Numbered from the stretch's first letter, positions 44,893-54,761 are shown. The stretch is DNA of 64,000 nt from Streptomyces fodineus (GCF_001735805.1 NZ_CP017248.1:1116001-1180000); one strand, 5' to 3'. Numbers and translations: made by a program. Notes: generated from the letters alone by a model not told the origin.

Positions 44893-45888
44893 TCAGATCC
44901 GCTTCTCGTTCCGGCGGCGCAGCCAGAACCAGCCGCCCCCGATGAACGCCGAGGCCACGAGTCCGCCGCCGATGACCATGTCGGTCGACGTGGCGCCGGA
45001 GGAGCGGCCGCCGCCGGCACCGCCGCGGACGCCGCCCAGCACGGTGAACGCGGCCTCGCGGACCAGGGTGTGGCCGTCGCAGCGCACGGTGATGTCGTAA
45101 CGGCCGGGGCGGGCGTCGCGGTCGATGGGGATGCCGGCGCGCGAGGTGTCGTCGCGGAACGAATTGAGCTGGGTGGTGGGGAAGGCGCGGGAGGACAGGG
45201 TGCCGCCCCGGCAGCCGTCCGCGGCGACGGTGAGCCGGTCCCCGGCCGAGAGCACTCTGGGGGTGGCGATGATGTTCCGGGGCCCGCTGCCGCCGCTGCC
45301 GCCGGAGTCGTCCCCGTGACCACCGGAGTCGTCGCCCCGACCACCGGAGCCCTCCGCACGACCACCGGAGTCGCCGCCCCGGCTGCCGGAATCGTCGCCC
45401 CGGCCACCGGAATCGCCGCCCCGGCCACCGGAATCCTCCGCACGACCACCGGAGTCGCCGCCCCGACCACCCGAGTCCTCCGCACGGCCACCGGAGTCGC
45501 CGCCCCGGCTGCCGGAGTCGTCGCCCCGACCTCCGGAGCCCTCCGCACGGCCACCCGAGTCGCTGCCCCGGCCACCGGAGTCGCCGCCCCGGCCGCCGCC
45601 CCTGTTGTCGTTGCCCCTGCTGACGTTGCCCCTGCTGACGTCGTCCCTGCTGGCATCGTCCGCTTGGCCCGGCTCGCGGGCGCAGTCGCAGTCGTCCTTG
45701 TCCCGGGAGTGACCGTGGATGCCGCGGCCGAAGTCGTTGGCGGACGCTCCCCCGCGGTTGCCGATGCCCTCGCTGCTACTGAACGGGCCGCCGCCGTTGC
45801 CCATGCCGTCCGCGACGGCCACGGGGGCGGCGAGCCCGAGCATGGCGACCGCGGCGCACGCGGCCACCACGGCACGTTGATTTCGCAT
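44893..45888 (-). CDS. Secreted Gly/Ser/Asp/Arg-repeat protein with C-terminal membrane anchor
   Basis: A 331-residue surface protein. The signal peptide is RAVVAACAAVAMLGLAAPVAVADG. Residues about 95-197 are 14 tandem seven-residue units such as GGDSGGR, GDDSGSR and AEDSGGR, encoded by a 21-bp minisatellite. A folded domain follows (PRVLSAGDRLTVAADGCRGG, then ITVRCDGHTLVREAAFTVLG), with two cysteines. The C-terminus is a hydrophobic stretch and basic tail (VIGGGLVASAFIGGGWFWLR), like a wall-protein anchor but without an LPxTG or LAxTG motif. It is divergent from the class F sortase gene at 46222. Host-like RGD triplets occur several times in the repeat but probably by composition alone. Confidence 0.8.
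   Translation of the reverse strand: MRNQRAVVAACAAVAMLGLAAPVAVADGMGNGGGPFSSSEGIGNRGGASANDFGRGIHGHSRDKDDCDCAREPGQADDASRDDVSRGNVSRGNDNRGGGRGGDSGGRGSDSGGRAEGSGGRGDDSGSRGGDSGGRAEDSGGRGGDSGGRAEDSGGRGGDSGGRGDDSGSRGGDSGGRAEGSGGRGDDSGGHGDDSGGSGGSGPRNIIATPRVLSAGDRLTVAADGCRGGTLSSRAFPTTQLNSFRDDTSRAGIPIDRDARPGRYDITVRCDGHTLVREAAFTVLGGVRGGAGGGRSSGATSTDMVIGGGLVASAFIGGGWFWLRRRNEKRI
45298..45593. repeat. 21-bp minisatellite inside the secreted repeat protein
   Basis: Fourteen imperfect copies of a 21-bp unit (on the plus strand CCACCGGAGTCGTCGCCCC and variants) encode the heptads. Units alternate among four variants in a partly ordered pattern. Copy number could change by slipped replication without altering the reading frame. 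Confidence 0.75.
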
Positions 45889-46221
45889 GTGATCCTCCGC
45901 GGGAGGCGCCCCGGGTCACGTCCCCGGTGGCTTCGGCGAGAAATCGCCTCCCGGGAAGACCCTCGGGCGCGCGGAACACGCCCGCATGTCGAGAATCGTC
46001 CGTCCTGGTGAGGCAACACGCCGCACGGAAAACACATAATCGGATATTGCCGCAGGTCACGGACCGTCAGAATTTTTCCGTGGACGGCAACTCGGATGGC
46101 GCACCGCGAAGGCCGCGGGCCACCCGTTCGCCGATCGCCCCGTCGCCCGTCGCGCGCACGGGATTTAGCGTTTCTCCATGAGCGAGGGACGGGTGACGGC
46201 CGCACCGAGAGGGGATGGCGA
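45889..46221. promoter_or_regulatory. Divergent promoter region, AT-richer patch
   Basis: The 333-bp gap between the repeat-protein start and the sortase start has no gene. Around 46025-46085 it is unusually AT-rich for this genome (AAAACACATAATCGGATATTG; AGAATTTTTCCG), as expected of a promoter or regulator-binding region. I could not identify a named site. Confidence 0.45.
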
Positions 46222-46914
46222 ATGTCTGCGTTCAGGCTGTCCGAGCTTGCCGAAGAGGAGGAGCGGCGGAGGAAGCGCGCCCCGTGGGGCGTGACAGCGC
46301 TTCTTCTGCTGTCCGGCCTCGCGCTCATTCGCAATGGCTCCGGGGAGTTCGACGTCGGTCCGCCGCAGCCCGCCTCGGCCGCCGCCCCGGACACCCGTAC
46401 CGCCCCGGACACCCGTACCGGCGCGGCCACCCTCGCCGCCGCGGCTGCGGCACCGCTCGGGTTCTCCGCCGTCGACCGGGTCCGGATCCCCGCGATCCAG
46501 GTGAACGCGCCGGTCACGCCCGTCGGCCTGAACCCGGACGGCTGGATCGGCGCGCCCCCGCCGGAGGACCGCAACCTGGCCGGCTGGTTCACCGGCGCGG
46601 TCTCCCCCGGCGAGAACGGCACCGCCGTCGTCGTCGGGCACGTCGACAACAAGCAGGGCCCCGCCGTGTTCTACGGCCTCGGGGCCCTGAAGAAGGGAGA
46701 CCGGATCGCAGTCCTGCGCAAGGACGGAAAGACGGCGGTGTTCGAGACCTATGGGGTCGAGCTCTTCTCGAAGAACGGCTTTCCGGGCGCCCGGGTCTAC
46801 GGCTCGAAGGGCCGGCCGGAACTGCGGGTCATCACCTGCGGCGGCGGTTTTTCCCGGCAGAACGGTTACGACGGGAATGTCGTCGTCTTCGCCCGCCTGG
46901 TCGCGGTGAGCTGA
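46222..46914 (+). CDS. Class F sortase (actinobacterial transpeptidase)
   Basis: A 230-residue cysteine transpeptidase. There is one N-terminal membrane helix (WGVTALLLLSGLALIRNGSG) and an Ala/Thr-rich linker with the repeat APDTRT. The sortase domain runs VDRVRIPAIQVNAPVTPVGL, then the catalytic His in GTAVVVGHVDNKQGPAVFYG, the Cys in LRVITCGGGFSRQN, and the Arg in VVVFARLVAV. The T-C-G-G sequence and the short barrel fit class F rather than the LAxTG-sorting class E. ATG at 46222. It is divergent from the repeat-protein gene and no LPxTG/LAxTG substrate is encoded in the window. Confidence 0.9.
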   Translation: MSAFRLSELAEEEERRRKRAPWGVTALLLLSGLALIRNGSGEFDVGPPQPASAAAPDTRTAPDTRTGAATLAAAAAAPLGFSAVDRVRIPAIQVNAPVTPVGLNPDGWIGAPPPEDRNLAGWFTGAVSPGENGTAVVVGHVDNKQGPAVFYGLGALKKGDRIAVLRKDGKTAVFETYGVELFSKNGFPGARVYGSKGRPELRVITCGGGFSRQNGYDGNVVVFARLVAVS

Positions 46915-46963
46915 ACCACCGGAGCCGGGCGGGCGAATGTCCGGGAAAAGAGCCGGAAAACGG

Positions 46964-47806
46964 CTACGCGCGCCGGCGCGGCACGGTCATGTGGTATCCG
47001 GACTCGAGGAGATGGGGCAGCCATTCCCGGATCGCGTGGACGGTCTGCGAGCGGTCGCCCCCGGCATCGTGCGAGAGCACCACGACCCCGGGGGCGGCGC
47101 CGCTCTCCACCCGGTCGATGATGGTGTCGGTACCGGGTTCCATCCAGTCGGTGGTGTCGACCGTCCAGGCCATGGGCTCCATGCCCATCTCGGCGCCCAG
47201 TTGGAACGCGGCCCGGTTCCAGGCGCCGTAGGGCGCGCGGAACCACTGCGGGCGCTCGCCGTAGCAGTCCTCGATGACGTCGCTCGTGCTCTCCATCTCG
47301 TCGCGGATCTCCCTGCGGTTGAGGGCGGTCAGCAGCGGATGCGTCCAGGTGTGGTTGCCGACGGCATGGCCCTCCTCGGCCATCCGGGCCACCAGCTCCT
47401 TGTTGTCGACGACACACTCGCCGCACAGGAAGAACATCGCCGGCACGTCGTACTTGGCGAGGGTGTCCAGGATGTGCGGGGTGTAGTCGGGGTCGGGGCC
47501 GTCGTCGAAGGTCAGCATCATGTGCCGGCCGCGCCCGGAGATCCGCAGGATGGGCTCCTTGCGGACCTTCAGTTTCCGCGGCGCGGCCCGTGGCGGTCCG
47601 TCACCCGTGAGCGGCTGGAGCCGGAAGGCGGACGACTTGGGCGTCTGACGGGCCTGCGGACCGTGGGCCGGGGCGGGGGCGGCGGCGGTTCCGGCGGTTT
47701 CCTCGGCACCGCCCGCGAGGAGGACTCCGGCGGTACCCGCGGCCCCCAGCGCGGCGGCGCCGGCGAACAGCATTCTGCGCCGTGTGAACAACTGATCCTT
47801 CTGCAT
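46964..47806 (-). CDS. Secreted polysaccharide deacetylase (CE4)
   Basis: A 280-residue extracellular NodB-type deacetylase. The N-terminus has a Tat-like signal (FTRRRMLFAGAAALGAAGTA). The catalytic domain shows motif 1 RHMMLTFDDGPDPDYTPHIL (Asp-Asp), motif 2 EGHAVGNHTWTHPLLTALNR with the metal-binding H-x3-H, motif 3 PQWFRAPYGAWNRAAF, motif 4 WTVDTTDWMEPGTDTIIDRV and motif 5 PGVVVLSHDAGGDRSQTVHA. Targets of the family are peptidoglycan GlcNAc, chitin or xylan acetyl groups. The chosen Met at 47806 has GAGAG before it; Met at 47815 also possible. It is divergent from the MFS pseudogene. Confidence 0.93.
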   Translation of the reverse strand: MQKDQLFTRRRMLFAGAAALGAAGTAGVLLAGGAEETAGTAAAPAPAHGPQARQTPKSSAFRLQPLTGDGPPRAAPRKLKVRKEPILRISGRGRHMMLTFDDGPDPDYTPHILDTLAKYDVPAMFFLCGECVVDNKELVARMAEEGHAVGNHTWTHPLLTALNRREIRDEMESTSDVIEDCYGERPQWFRAPYGAWNRAAFQLGAEMGMEPMAWTVDTTDWMEPGTDTIIDRVESGAAPGVVVLSHDAGGDRSQTVHAIREWLPHLLESGYHMTVPRRRA

Positions 47807-47929
47807 GACTCTCATCAGTCGCCCCACCGGCCTGCGGCGGACCACAACGACACCGGTGCGGCGGCGGGAAACACCCGGACGGACGAGTGCCCGGGCCGGT
47901 GCGGAACCCGTCTCGGGCTTTTGGCAGTC

Positions 47930-49455
47930 ATGCAGTCCACGGACAGCGGCCGAACAACGGATGAGGGAGCGAACCGAGTTGACGCACGGGGGAGCGAACG
48001 GACCGCGGCGCGGCGGGCCGGCGGTGGTGTGCTGGCGGCGGCCCAGGTGGTGGTCGTCTTCGACACCACCGTCTTCACGGTGGGGCTGCCGTGGATCGCG
48101 GTCCGCTCGCAGCTGCCCTTCCAAGGGCTGACCTGGCCGCCGAGCGTGTACAGCGTGTGTTTCGCCGCGCTGCCGGTGCTCGCGGGGGCACTGGGTGAAG
48201 CGCTCGGGCAACGACGTGTGCTGATGGGCGGCTTCGCCCTGTCGAGCCTCGCCGCCGTGGCAGCGGCTGTGACGGTGGACTCCGAGGTGCTGCTCGCCTC
48301 GCGAGCGGTGCAGGGCGTCGCGGCGGCGGTGATCACGGCCGGCGCTACGGCGCTGATCGACTCCACGCATCCGCAGGGCCGCGGCCGGCACCGGGCGCTG
48401 AGCGTCCATTTCGCCGTCGTCGCCTGTGCCGGACCGGCCATGCTGCTGCCCACCGCCAGGCTGCTGGATGCCTCGGTACGGGGCGAGACGGTGTTCTGGG
48501 TGCAGGCCGTCGCCGGGGCGGTGCTCCTGGTGCTGACCCCGGTGGTGCTCACCCAGTCCGCGCCTCTGCCCGCGGCCGGGGCCCGGGTGGGCCGTGCGGC
48601 GCTGGGCGTCGTCCCGCTGGGCTTCCTGGCGTGGTGCGCCGATTGGCTGGGCGACCACAGCGTGGCCGCGACGACGGTCGTCGTCATCGCGGTGGCGGGC
48701 GCGCTGGTGCCCTCCGCACTGGGCGTGCTCGGCCGGGGCGAGCGGATGCCGGAGCTGTTCGCCCGGCTGGACCGGGAGCGAGCCGCGTTCGGTGGGTACA
48801 CCGTGGTGGCGCTGCTGGCAGCCGGCCTGTCCGGTGTCCTGTACGCCCTCACGCTCGCCCTGCAGGCGATCGGCGGGCTGTCCGTGATGCAGGTCGGCTG
48901 GGCCCTGCTGTCCGCCGTCGCCGGGGTGCTGCCGGGCTGCCTGGTCCTTCCCCGGCTGGCCGCGCGCATCGGGCTCGGTGCGGCGGCGGCCAGGGCCTGC
49001 GGGGTGGCGGCCGTCGGCTTCGTCCTGCTGATCCGGGAGGACACCTTCCGCTTCGCCGATGTGCTGCTGCCGCTGCTGCCGGCCGCCTTCGGCTGCGCGG
49101 TGCCGGCCCTGCCCGCCGGTTTCGCCCGGTCCGTGAGCGGTGCGCCGCCCCAGGGCCTGAACTCGTCCCGGCAGCTGGGCGCCGGCCTGGGCGTGTCGCG
49201 GTTCGCCGGGATCGTCTCCGTCGCGATGCGCGCACCGGCGTCCGCCCCTACGGGAGCCACTTCGACTACCAGGCGTTCATGGCCGGCGCGGTCCGCGACT
49301 GCTTCGAGCTGGGCGTGGCGCTGTGTTCGGCCGGCGCCGTGGTCGCGCTGCCGACCCTGCCCCGGCACCGCTTCCCGGCCCCCGCGGGGGACCCGGCGCT
49401 CAGCGGCGGCGCACCAGCGGGAACGGCAGGGTCTCCCGGATCGTCAGGCCGGTGA
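47930..49455 (+). pseudogene. MFS transporter (14-helix drug-efflux type), frameshifted near the end
   Basis: The first 435 codons encode a DHA2-like multidrug transporter (VVVFDTTVFTVGLPWIAVRS, SVYSVCFAALPVLAGALGEA, ASRAVQGVAAAVITAGATAL and further helices). Around 49225-49250 one base appears to be missing. The expected C-terminal helix (PYGSHFDYQAFMAGAVRDCF, then LCSAGAVVALPTLP) is found in another frame and stops at 49455, while the original frame runs on for almost 3 kb antisense to lysX. The restored gene overlaps the 3' end of lysX by 56 bp. Otherwise intact, so a recent mutation or a sequencing error. Confidence 0.78.
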
Positions 49456-52400
49456 GGAACATCACGAGCCGGTCGACGCCGATACCGAGGCCGCCGGTCG
49501 GGGGCATCGCGTACTCGAGGGCCTGAAGGAAGTCCTCGTCCAGTTCCATGGCCTCCGGGTCGCCGCCGGCGGCCAGCAGCGACTGTTCGGTGAGCCGCCG
49601 GCGTTGTTCGACGGGGTCGGTCAACTCCGAGTAGGCAGTGCCGAGTTCGGTGCCGAAGGCGACGAGGTCCCAGCGCTCGGCGAGCCGCGGGTCGGTGCGG
49701 TGCTGCCGGGTCAGCGGAGAGACGTCGGTCGGGAAGTCCTTGTAGAAGGTGGGGAGTTGGGTGCGTTCCTCAAGGAGCCGCTCGTACATCTCCAGGACGA
49801 TGTCACCGGGCCCGTCATCGGCGGTGTACGGCACCCCGGCCCGGTCGCACAGCCGGTGCAGCCGCAGCAGTTCGGTGCCGGGGCCGATCTCCTCCCCCAG
49901 CACCTCGGAGAGCGCGCCGTACACGGTCTTGACCGGCCACTGCCCGGAGATGTCGTACTCCTGCCCGTCCTTGCGGGCCACCGGGGAACCGAAGGCGGCA
50001 ATCGCCGCGCCCTGGATCAGCTCGCGGGTGAGGTCGAGCATGACGTCGTAGTCGGCGTAGGACTGGTAGGCCTCCAGCATGGTGAACTCGGGGTTGTGCT
50101 TGTAGGAGACGCCCTCGTTGCGGAAGGTGCGGCCCAGTTCGAAGACCCTCTCCAGGCCGCCGACGCACAGCCGTTTCAGATAGAGCTCGGGTGCGATGCG
50201 CAGGTAGAGGTCGAGGTCGTAGGCGTTGATGTGGGTGGTGAAGGGGCGGGCGTTGGCGCCTCCGTGGATCTGCTGCAGCATCGGGGTCTCGACCTCGACG
50301 AAGCCGCGGTCCAGCAGGCCCTGGCGCAGGGCCTGTACGGCGGCGGAGCGGGCCCGGATCACGGCGCGGGCGGAGGGGCTGGTCGCGAGGTCGAGGTAGC
50401 GGCGGCGGACCTTGGCCTCGGGGTCGGTCAGGCCCCGGCGTTTGTCGGGCAGCGGGCGCAGGCATTTGCCGGTGAGCTGCCAGGAGGTGACGAAGACGGT
50501 GGGCTCGCCCTTGTCGCTGAGGCCGGTGCGGCCGGTGGCGGTGATCTGGTCGCCGATGTCGGTGCCGGCGGTGAAGCGGTCGAGGGCGGTGCCGGAGCGG
50601 TCGCGAGTGAGGGCGATCTGGTGGTCGCCGGACCAGTCGCGCAGCACGGCGAAGACGATGCCGCCGAAGTCACGGACCAGCATCAGCCGTCCGGCCACGG
50701 TGACGTCCTCGCCGGGGGGCACGTCGGCGAGGGCGTGGGTGGGGGCCGGCACGCCGACCGGGTAGGGGTCGGTGCCGGTGGCGCGCAGCCGGTCCAGCTT
50801 CTGGTGCCGGACGCGGACCTGGTCGGGCAGGCCCGCGTCCGGGGCGGCCGGCCCGGCCTGGCCCCCTCCGTCGAGACCGAGCGCCGTCAGGGACGGCAGC
50901 CCCTGGGTGGTGGCGGGCCGCTGCCCCTCCTTCGGGTGCCCCTTTCCCCAGAGTGTGCGCAACGACGGTACGGAGACGAAGCCTTCGGCGATGCCGGAGG
51001 CCAGGCCGATGCGGGCGAGGGAGCCGGTGTCGCCGTAGCAGATGAAGCGCGGGTACCACTCCGGGTGGTACTTGGCATTGGAGCGGTACAGAGCCTCCAG
51101 TTGCCACCAGCGGGAGAAGAACAGCAGCAGGCGGCGCCAGAGCCTGAGGACGGGTCCGGCGCCGATACGGGCGCCCTCCTCGAAGACCGACCGGAAGACC
51201 GCGAAGTTCAGCGAGATCCTGCGGACGCCCAGCTTGGGGGCGGCGGCGCACAGGTCGGCGACCATGAACTCCATGACCCCGTTGGGCGCGGCGCGGTCCC
51301 GGCGCATCAGGTCCAGGGAGACGCCGTCCCGGCCCCAGGGCACGAAGGAGAGCAGGGCGAGGAGTCGGCCGTCCTCGCCGAGGGCCTCCACGAGCAGGCA
51401 GTCGCCGTCGGCGGGGTCGCCGAGCCGGTCCAGGGCCATGGAGAAGCCGCGCTCGGTCTCGGTGTCGCGCCAGGCGTCGGCCCGCTCGACGACCTCCTCC
51501 ATCTCCCGTTCGCTGAGGGTGGCGTGCCGGCGGATGCGGCAGGTGGCGCCGGTACGGCGGACGCGGTGCACGGCCTGCCGGGTCACCCGCATGTCCCGGC
51601 CGTTCAGGTCGAAGGAGGCCACGTGCAAGATCGCCTCGTCGCCGAGCTGGAGGGCGCCGAGTCCGGCACGGGCGTAGGCGCGGGCGCCGTCCTCGGAGGC
51701 GCCCATCACGGCGGGTGCCCAGGCGTAGCGGCGGGCCACGTCCAGCCAGGCGGCGATGGCGTGCGGCCAGGCCTCCATGTCGCCGACGGGGTCGCCGCTG
51801 GCGAGGCAGACGCCGGCCTCGACGCGGTAGGTGACGGCGGCCTTGCCGCTGGGCGAGAACACGACGGCCTTGTCGCGGCGGGTGGCGAAATAGCCTAGGG
51901 AGTCCCGCTCGCCGTAGGCCGCGAGCAGGGCGCGGATACGGGCCTCCTCGTCGCCGTGCAGGGCGGCTTCCAGGCGCTGGGAACGGAACAGCGTGCCGGC
52001 GGCGTTGAGCAGGGCGAGGGCGCCGAGCAGGCCGAGCACGAAGGTGACCGCGCGTGGCGGGCGGCCGGAGAAGGAGCTGCCCGGGACCAGCCCGCCGCAC
52101 ACCCGGTCGGCCGCCCAGGCCAGGTGCTCGTTCGCCGGCAGCGTGCCCGGGAACAGCATGACGAGCGCCCAGCCCAGCACGATGGCCACCACGAGCCCGC
52201 CCAGCAGCACGGCGAGCGCCCGCCAGACGGCGCCGCGGCGGGAGGCGGCGTAGAACTCCTTGCGGGCCACGACCAGCAGGAGCAGCAGCAGGGCGCACAG
52301 CACCAGGGACGGCAGCGACTGGGCGTACAGGCCGAGGCTCACGCCCAGCGCGTCGGTGAGGACGAGCAGGCCGAGATAGACGACGACCAGCCACCAGGCG

Positions 52401-52681
52401 ACCCTCTTACGGGCGGCGGTGGCGCCGGCCAGCAGGAACAGGAAGACGGCGTAGGCCAGGTTGGCGCTGATGGGCACCAGCAGCAGATCGAGGGCGTGGG
52501 CGATCGGGCGGAGCAGCCGGCGCAGCGGTTCGATGAGCGCGAGCAGGGCGCACAGCAGGCCGAGCGCGGCGAAAAGGGTCGCGAAGGCCTCGGGCACCCA
52601 GGCGAGCCGCCCGCCGGCGGGCGGGCGTGTCGGGGCCGTGGGGTCCCTCCGTGCGGCGGTGTGCTCCGCGCTGGCGGTCAT
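49400..52681 (-). CDS. lysX: Bifunctional lysylphosphatidylglycerol synthase / lysyl-tRNA synthetase LysX
   Basis: A 1093-residue fusion. The first 210 residues hold about seven membrane helices ([40 protein letters not shown]). Residues about 260-580 are the DUF2156 GNAT-like aminoacyl-transferase domain ([40 protein letters not shown]). Residues about 620-1093 are a class II lysyl-tRNA synthetase: an OB domain ([20 protein letters not shown]), motif 2 [20 protein letters not shown], then [20 protein letters not shown], and motif 3 [20 protein letters not shown]. It charges tRNA-Lys and passes lysine to phosphatidylglycerol, lowering surface charge and giving cationic-peptide tolerance. Met at 52681 chosen; the sequence upstream is not protein-like. 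Confidence 0.95.
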   Translation of the reverse strand: MTASAEHTAARRDPTAPTRPPAGGRLAWVPEAFATLFAALGLLCALLALIEPLRRLLRPIAHALDLLLVPISANLAYAVFLFLLAGATAARKRVAWWLVVVYLGLLVLTDALGVSLGLYAQSLPSLVLCALLLLLLVVARKEFYAASRRGAVWRALAVLLGGLVVAIVLGWALVMLFPGTLPANEHLAWAADRVCGGLVPGSSFSGRPPRAVTFVLGLLGALALLNAAGTLFRSQRLEAALHGDEEARIRALLAAYGERDSLGYFATRRDKAVVFSPSGKAAVTYRVEAGVCLASGDPVGDMEAWPHAIAAWLDVARRYAWAPAVMGASEDGARAYARAGLGALQLGDEAILHVASFDLNGRDMRVTRQAVHRVRRTGATCRIRRHATLSEREMEEVVERADAWRDTETERGFSMALDRLGDPADGDCLLVEALGEDGRLLALLSFVPWGRDGVSLDLMRRDRAAPNGVMEFMVADLCAAAPKLGVRRISLNFAVFRSVFEEGARIGAGPVLRLWRRLLLFFSRWWQLEALYRSNAKYHPEWYPRFICYGDTGSLARIGLASGIAEGFVSVPSLRTLWGKGHPKEGQRPATTQGLPSLTALGLDGGGQAGPAAPDAGLPDQVRVRHQKLDRLRATGTDPYPVGVPAPTHALADVPPGEDVTVAGRLMLVRDFGGIVFAVLRDWSGDHQIALTRDRSGTALDRFTAGTDIGDQITATGRTGLSDKGEPTVFVTSWQLTGKCLRPLPDKRRGLTDPEAKVRRRYLDLATSPSARAVIRARSAAVQALRQGLLDRGFVEVETPMLQQIHGGANARPFTTHINAYDLDLYLRIAPELYLKRLCVGGLERVFELGRTFRNEGVSYKHNPEFTMLEAYQSYADYDVMLDLTRELIQGAAIAAFGSPVARKDGQEYDISGQWPVKTVYGALSEVLGEEIGPGTELLRLHRLCDRAGVPYTADDGPGDIVLEMYERLLEERTQLPTFYKDFPTDVSPLTRQHRTDPRLAERWDLVAFGTELGTAYSELTDPVEQRRRLTEQSLLAAGGDPEAMELDEDFLQALEYAMPPTGGLGIGVDRLVMFLTGLTIRETLPFPLVRRR

Positions 52682-53025
52682 GGTTCCGACTGTAGGAAGG
52701 GGTCGCCCGGCTCGCCCGTCGAGCCGGCACCGGGGCGGCCCGGCAGGCGGGCGTCCCGCGTGGGGGAACGGGCGCAGGGGGCGGGCCGCCGGCCCGGCAC
52801 ACCACATGCCGAGCCGGTGGGGCGGCCCCGAGAAACCACGTCCCACGAGCCGGAACGGGGCACGGACAGGGGCCACCAGCCGGCACACCACAGGTGGGCG
52901 TGGCGGCTTGCCGGCGGCTCGCGAGGGGGGGCGGGCAGCCTGAGTGGTCGGCGGGCAGCCGCGCGGCCCGGCTCGGAGCGCCGGCGCGTGTCTGCGGGAA
53001 CCGTCGGTTCCGATAGCCTCACGAT
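52682..53025. promoter_or_regulatory. Divergent promoter gap
   Basis: These 344 bp separate the lysX start from the universal stress protein GTG. No gene is visible. The sequence is GC-rich, and the clearest promoter-like stretch lies at 52990-53020 near the stress-protein start. I identified no defined regulator site. Confidence 0.4.
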
Positions 53026-53490
53026 GTGACGGAACAGCACTCGCACTCGCAGTTCGAGCGGGGTACGGACGGGCCGAAGGTCATCGTGGTCGGGGTGGAC
53101 GGCTCCGACTCCTCGTTGCGTGCCGCGGCGTACGCGGGCGGGCTCGCCCGGCGGCAGCACGCGCTGCTGGCCGTGGTGTACGTGCAGCCGGTGCTGGCGG
53201 CCGGTGCGGCGCTCGGGGCGCCGGTGGCGGAGACGACCGACGAGATCGCCGAGGACCTGGTCACCTACATCCGGGAGGCGGCCGAGCGGGTCAAGGGGAT
53301 ATTCGAGGTGCGCTGGGAGTTCCACACCTTCCGCGGCGACCCCTACAGCGGGCTGGTGAAGGCGGCCGACGAGCTGAAGGCGGACGCGGTGGTGGTGGGC
53401 GCCTCGGAGCAGGCCGGGCACCGGATCATCGGCTCGGTGGCGGTGCGGCTGGTGAAGGCGGGGCGCTGGCCGGTGACGGTTGTGCCGTGA
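53026..53490 (+). CDS. Universal stress protein (single UspA domain)
   Basis: A 154-residue cytoplasmic UspA-fold protein. After a histidine-rich leader the first strand is [20 protein letters not shown] with the conserved Asp. [20 protein letters not shown] is the second strand. The nucleotide-binding loop is [20 protein letters not shown] (G-x2-x-G-x-x-x-x-G-S), so it can probably bind ATP. GTG start at 53026. The last 65 bp overlap the 3' end of the convergent MFS gene. Such genes in Streptomyces often respond to hypoxia or redox stress, but no box was seen. Confidence 0.92.
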   Translation: MTEQHSHSQFERGTDGPKVIVVGVDGSDSSLRAAAYAGGLARRQHALLAVVYVQPVLAAGAALGAPVAETTDEIAEDLVTYIREAAERVKGIFEVRWEFHTFRGDPYSGLVKAADELKADAVVVGASEQAGHRIIGSVAVRLVKAGRWPVTVVP

Positions 53491-54685
53491 CCTCCCGGGG
53501 TTCCCGCAGCAGCAGGGGCGGTGTCGCCAGGAGCAGGACGCCGGCCAGGGCGATGGCGGCGCGTGGGCCGGTGAGGCTCGCCAGCAGGCCCCACAGGGCG
53601 GTCAGGGCCGCGGTCGTGGCCTTGCCGGTGATCGACCAGGCGGACAGGGTGCGGGCGACCCGGTCGTCCGGGGTGCACTGCAGGCGGCGGGTGGCGTACA
53701 CCGGGCTGTAGAGACCCGAGCAGGTGATCACCCCGAACTCCAGGACCATCACCAGCAGCAGGCCGGGCAGCCCGGGCCGGACGAAGGCCAGCCCCAGGGG
53801 CCAGACGGCGCGCAGGGTGCCCGCGGCGCGCAGCACCCGCTGCTGCCCGTGGCGGGCGACCAGAGGGCGGGCCAGTCGGGAGCCGAGGAGGCCGCCGAGG
53901 CAGGGCACGGCGAAGGCGAGGCCGTACTCCCAGGGGGCGAAGCCGAGCGGGCCGAGCATGAGAACGGCCAGCGGCGGCATGGCGACCATGATCAGGGCGT
54001 TCGCCGCGAGGTTGTTGAAGAACAGCGGCCGCAGGGCCGGGCTGGTGAGGATGTGCCGCCAGCCCTCGACCAGGTCGGCGGCCCGCAGGCGCTCGACGCC
54101 GGTGCGCTCGGGACGCGGCTCACCGCCGCCGACGGCCCGGATGCCCAGGGCCGACAGGAGAAAGCTGACCGCGTTCGCCAGGACCGTGGTGACCGGGCCG
54201 AACAGGCCGATCGCGGCGCCGCCGAGGGGCGGTCCGAGGACCAGCGCGGTCCAGTTCGTGGATTCGAGCCGGGAGTTCGCGGTGAGCAGCCGGTCGGCCG
54301 GTACGAGCGTCTTCAGGAAGGCGCCGGAGGCCGCGTTGAAGGTGATGTCGGCCGCCGCGACGAGCACGGACACGAGCAGCAGCTGGCCGAGGCCGAGTCC
54401 GCCGAGCGCGTAGGCGGCGGGGAGGGTGAGCAGCGCGGCGAACCTGACCAGGTCCATCGTCATCATCACCGGCCGCTTGCGCCGGAACTCCACCCACGGC
54501 CCGAGGGGCACGGCGGCCAGGGCGCCCACGGCGGGCCCGGTCGCGGCGAGCAGCGCCACCTCGGCCGGCCCGGCGTGCAGCGCGAGGACCGCGATCACCG
54601 AGAACGCGTCGAAGGCGAGATAGGTACCGAGCGCGCTCACCGAGTACGCGGCCCACAGCCACCCGAACTGCCGACCCAGCTTCAT
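53426..54685 (-). CDS. MFS transporter (TMS/enterobactin-exporter-like MFS_3)
   Basis: A 419-residue exporter with about 12 membrane helices (WLWAAYSVSALGTYLAFDAF, VALLAATGPAVGALAAVPLG). The sequence VPLGPWVEFRRKRPVMMTMD is the helix 2-3 loop of the MFS_3 group. NSRLESTNWTALVLGPPLGG is the conserved region around helix 5 and NAVSFLLSALGIRAVGG helix 6. Its Met at 54685 lies 109 bp from a divergent LysR gene and a CACAACC-AAC-GGTTGTG palindrome in the gap. The stop region overlaps the stress-protein gene by 65 bp. Substrate unknown. Confidence 0.9.
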   Translation of the reverse strand: MKLGRQFGWLWAAYSVSALGTYLAFDAFSVIAVLALHAGPAEVALLAATGPAVGALAAVPLGPWVEFRRKRPVMMTMDLVRFAALLTLPAAYALGGLGLGQLLLVSVLVAAADITFNAASGAFLKTLVPADRLLTANSRLESTNWTALVLGPPLGGAAIGLFGPVTTVLANAVSFLLSALGIRAVGGGEPRPERTGVERLRAADLVEGWRHILTSPALRPLFFNNLAANALIMVAMPPLAVLMLGPLGFAPWEYGLAFAVPCLGGLLGSRLARPLVARHGQQRVLRAAGTLRAVWPLGLAFVRPGLPGLLLVMVLEFGVITCSGLYSPVYATRRLQCTPDDRVARTLSAWSITGKATTAALTALWGLLASLTGPRAAIALAGVLLLATPPLLLREPREVTAQPSPASAPPSPAAPPPSR

Positions 54686-54761
54686 GCACAACCTCCCGTT
54701 GACCCGGGACATGAAAACCAGCAGGCCGGGGCCGGATCAAACAACCGCAAGGACAGCGGCC

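Noticed and set aside
45520..45560. RGD triplets as host-adhesion motifs in the repeat protein
   Set aside because: They arise where Gly-Arg and Gly-Asp-Asp units join and are not in a folded loop context.
45298..45593. Tandem repeat considered as a CRISPR array
   Set aside because: Units are contiguous 21-bp coding heptads without spacers, and no cas genes are present.
46937..51898. A giant plus-strand frame of more than 1600 codons
   Set aside because: Its first half is the real but frameshifted MFS gene; the rest is antisense to lysX with no domain of its own.
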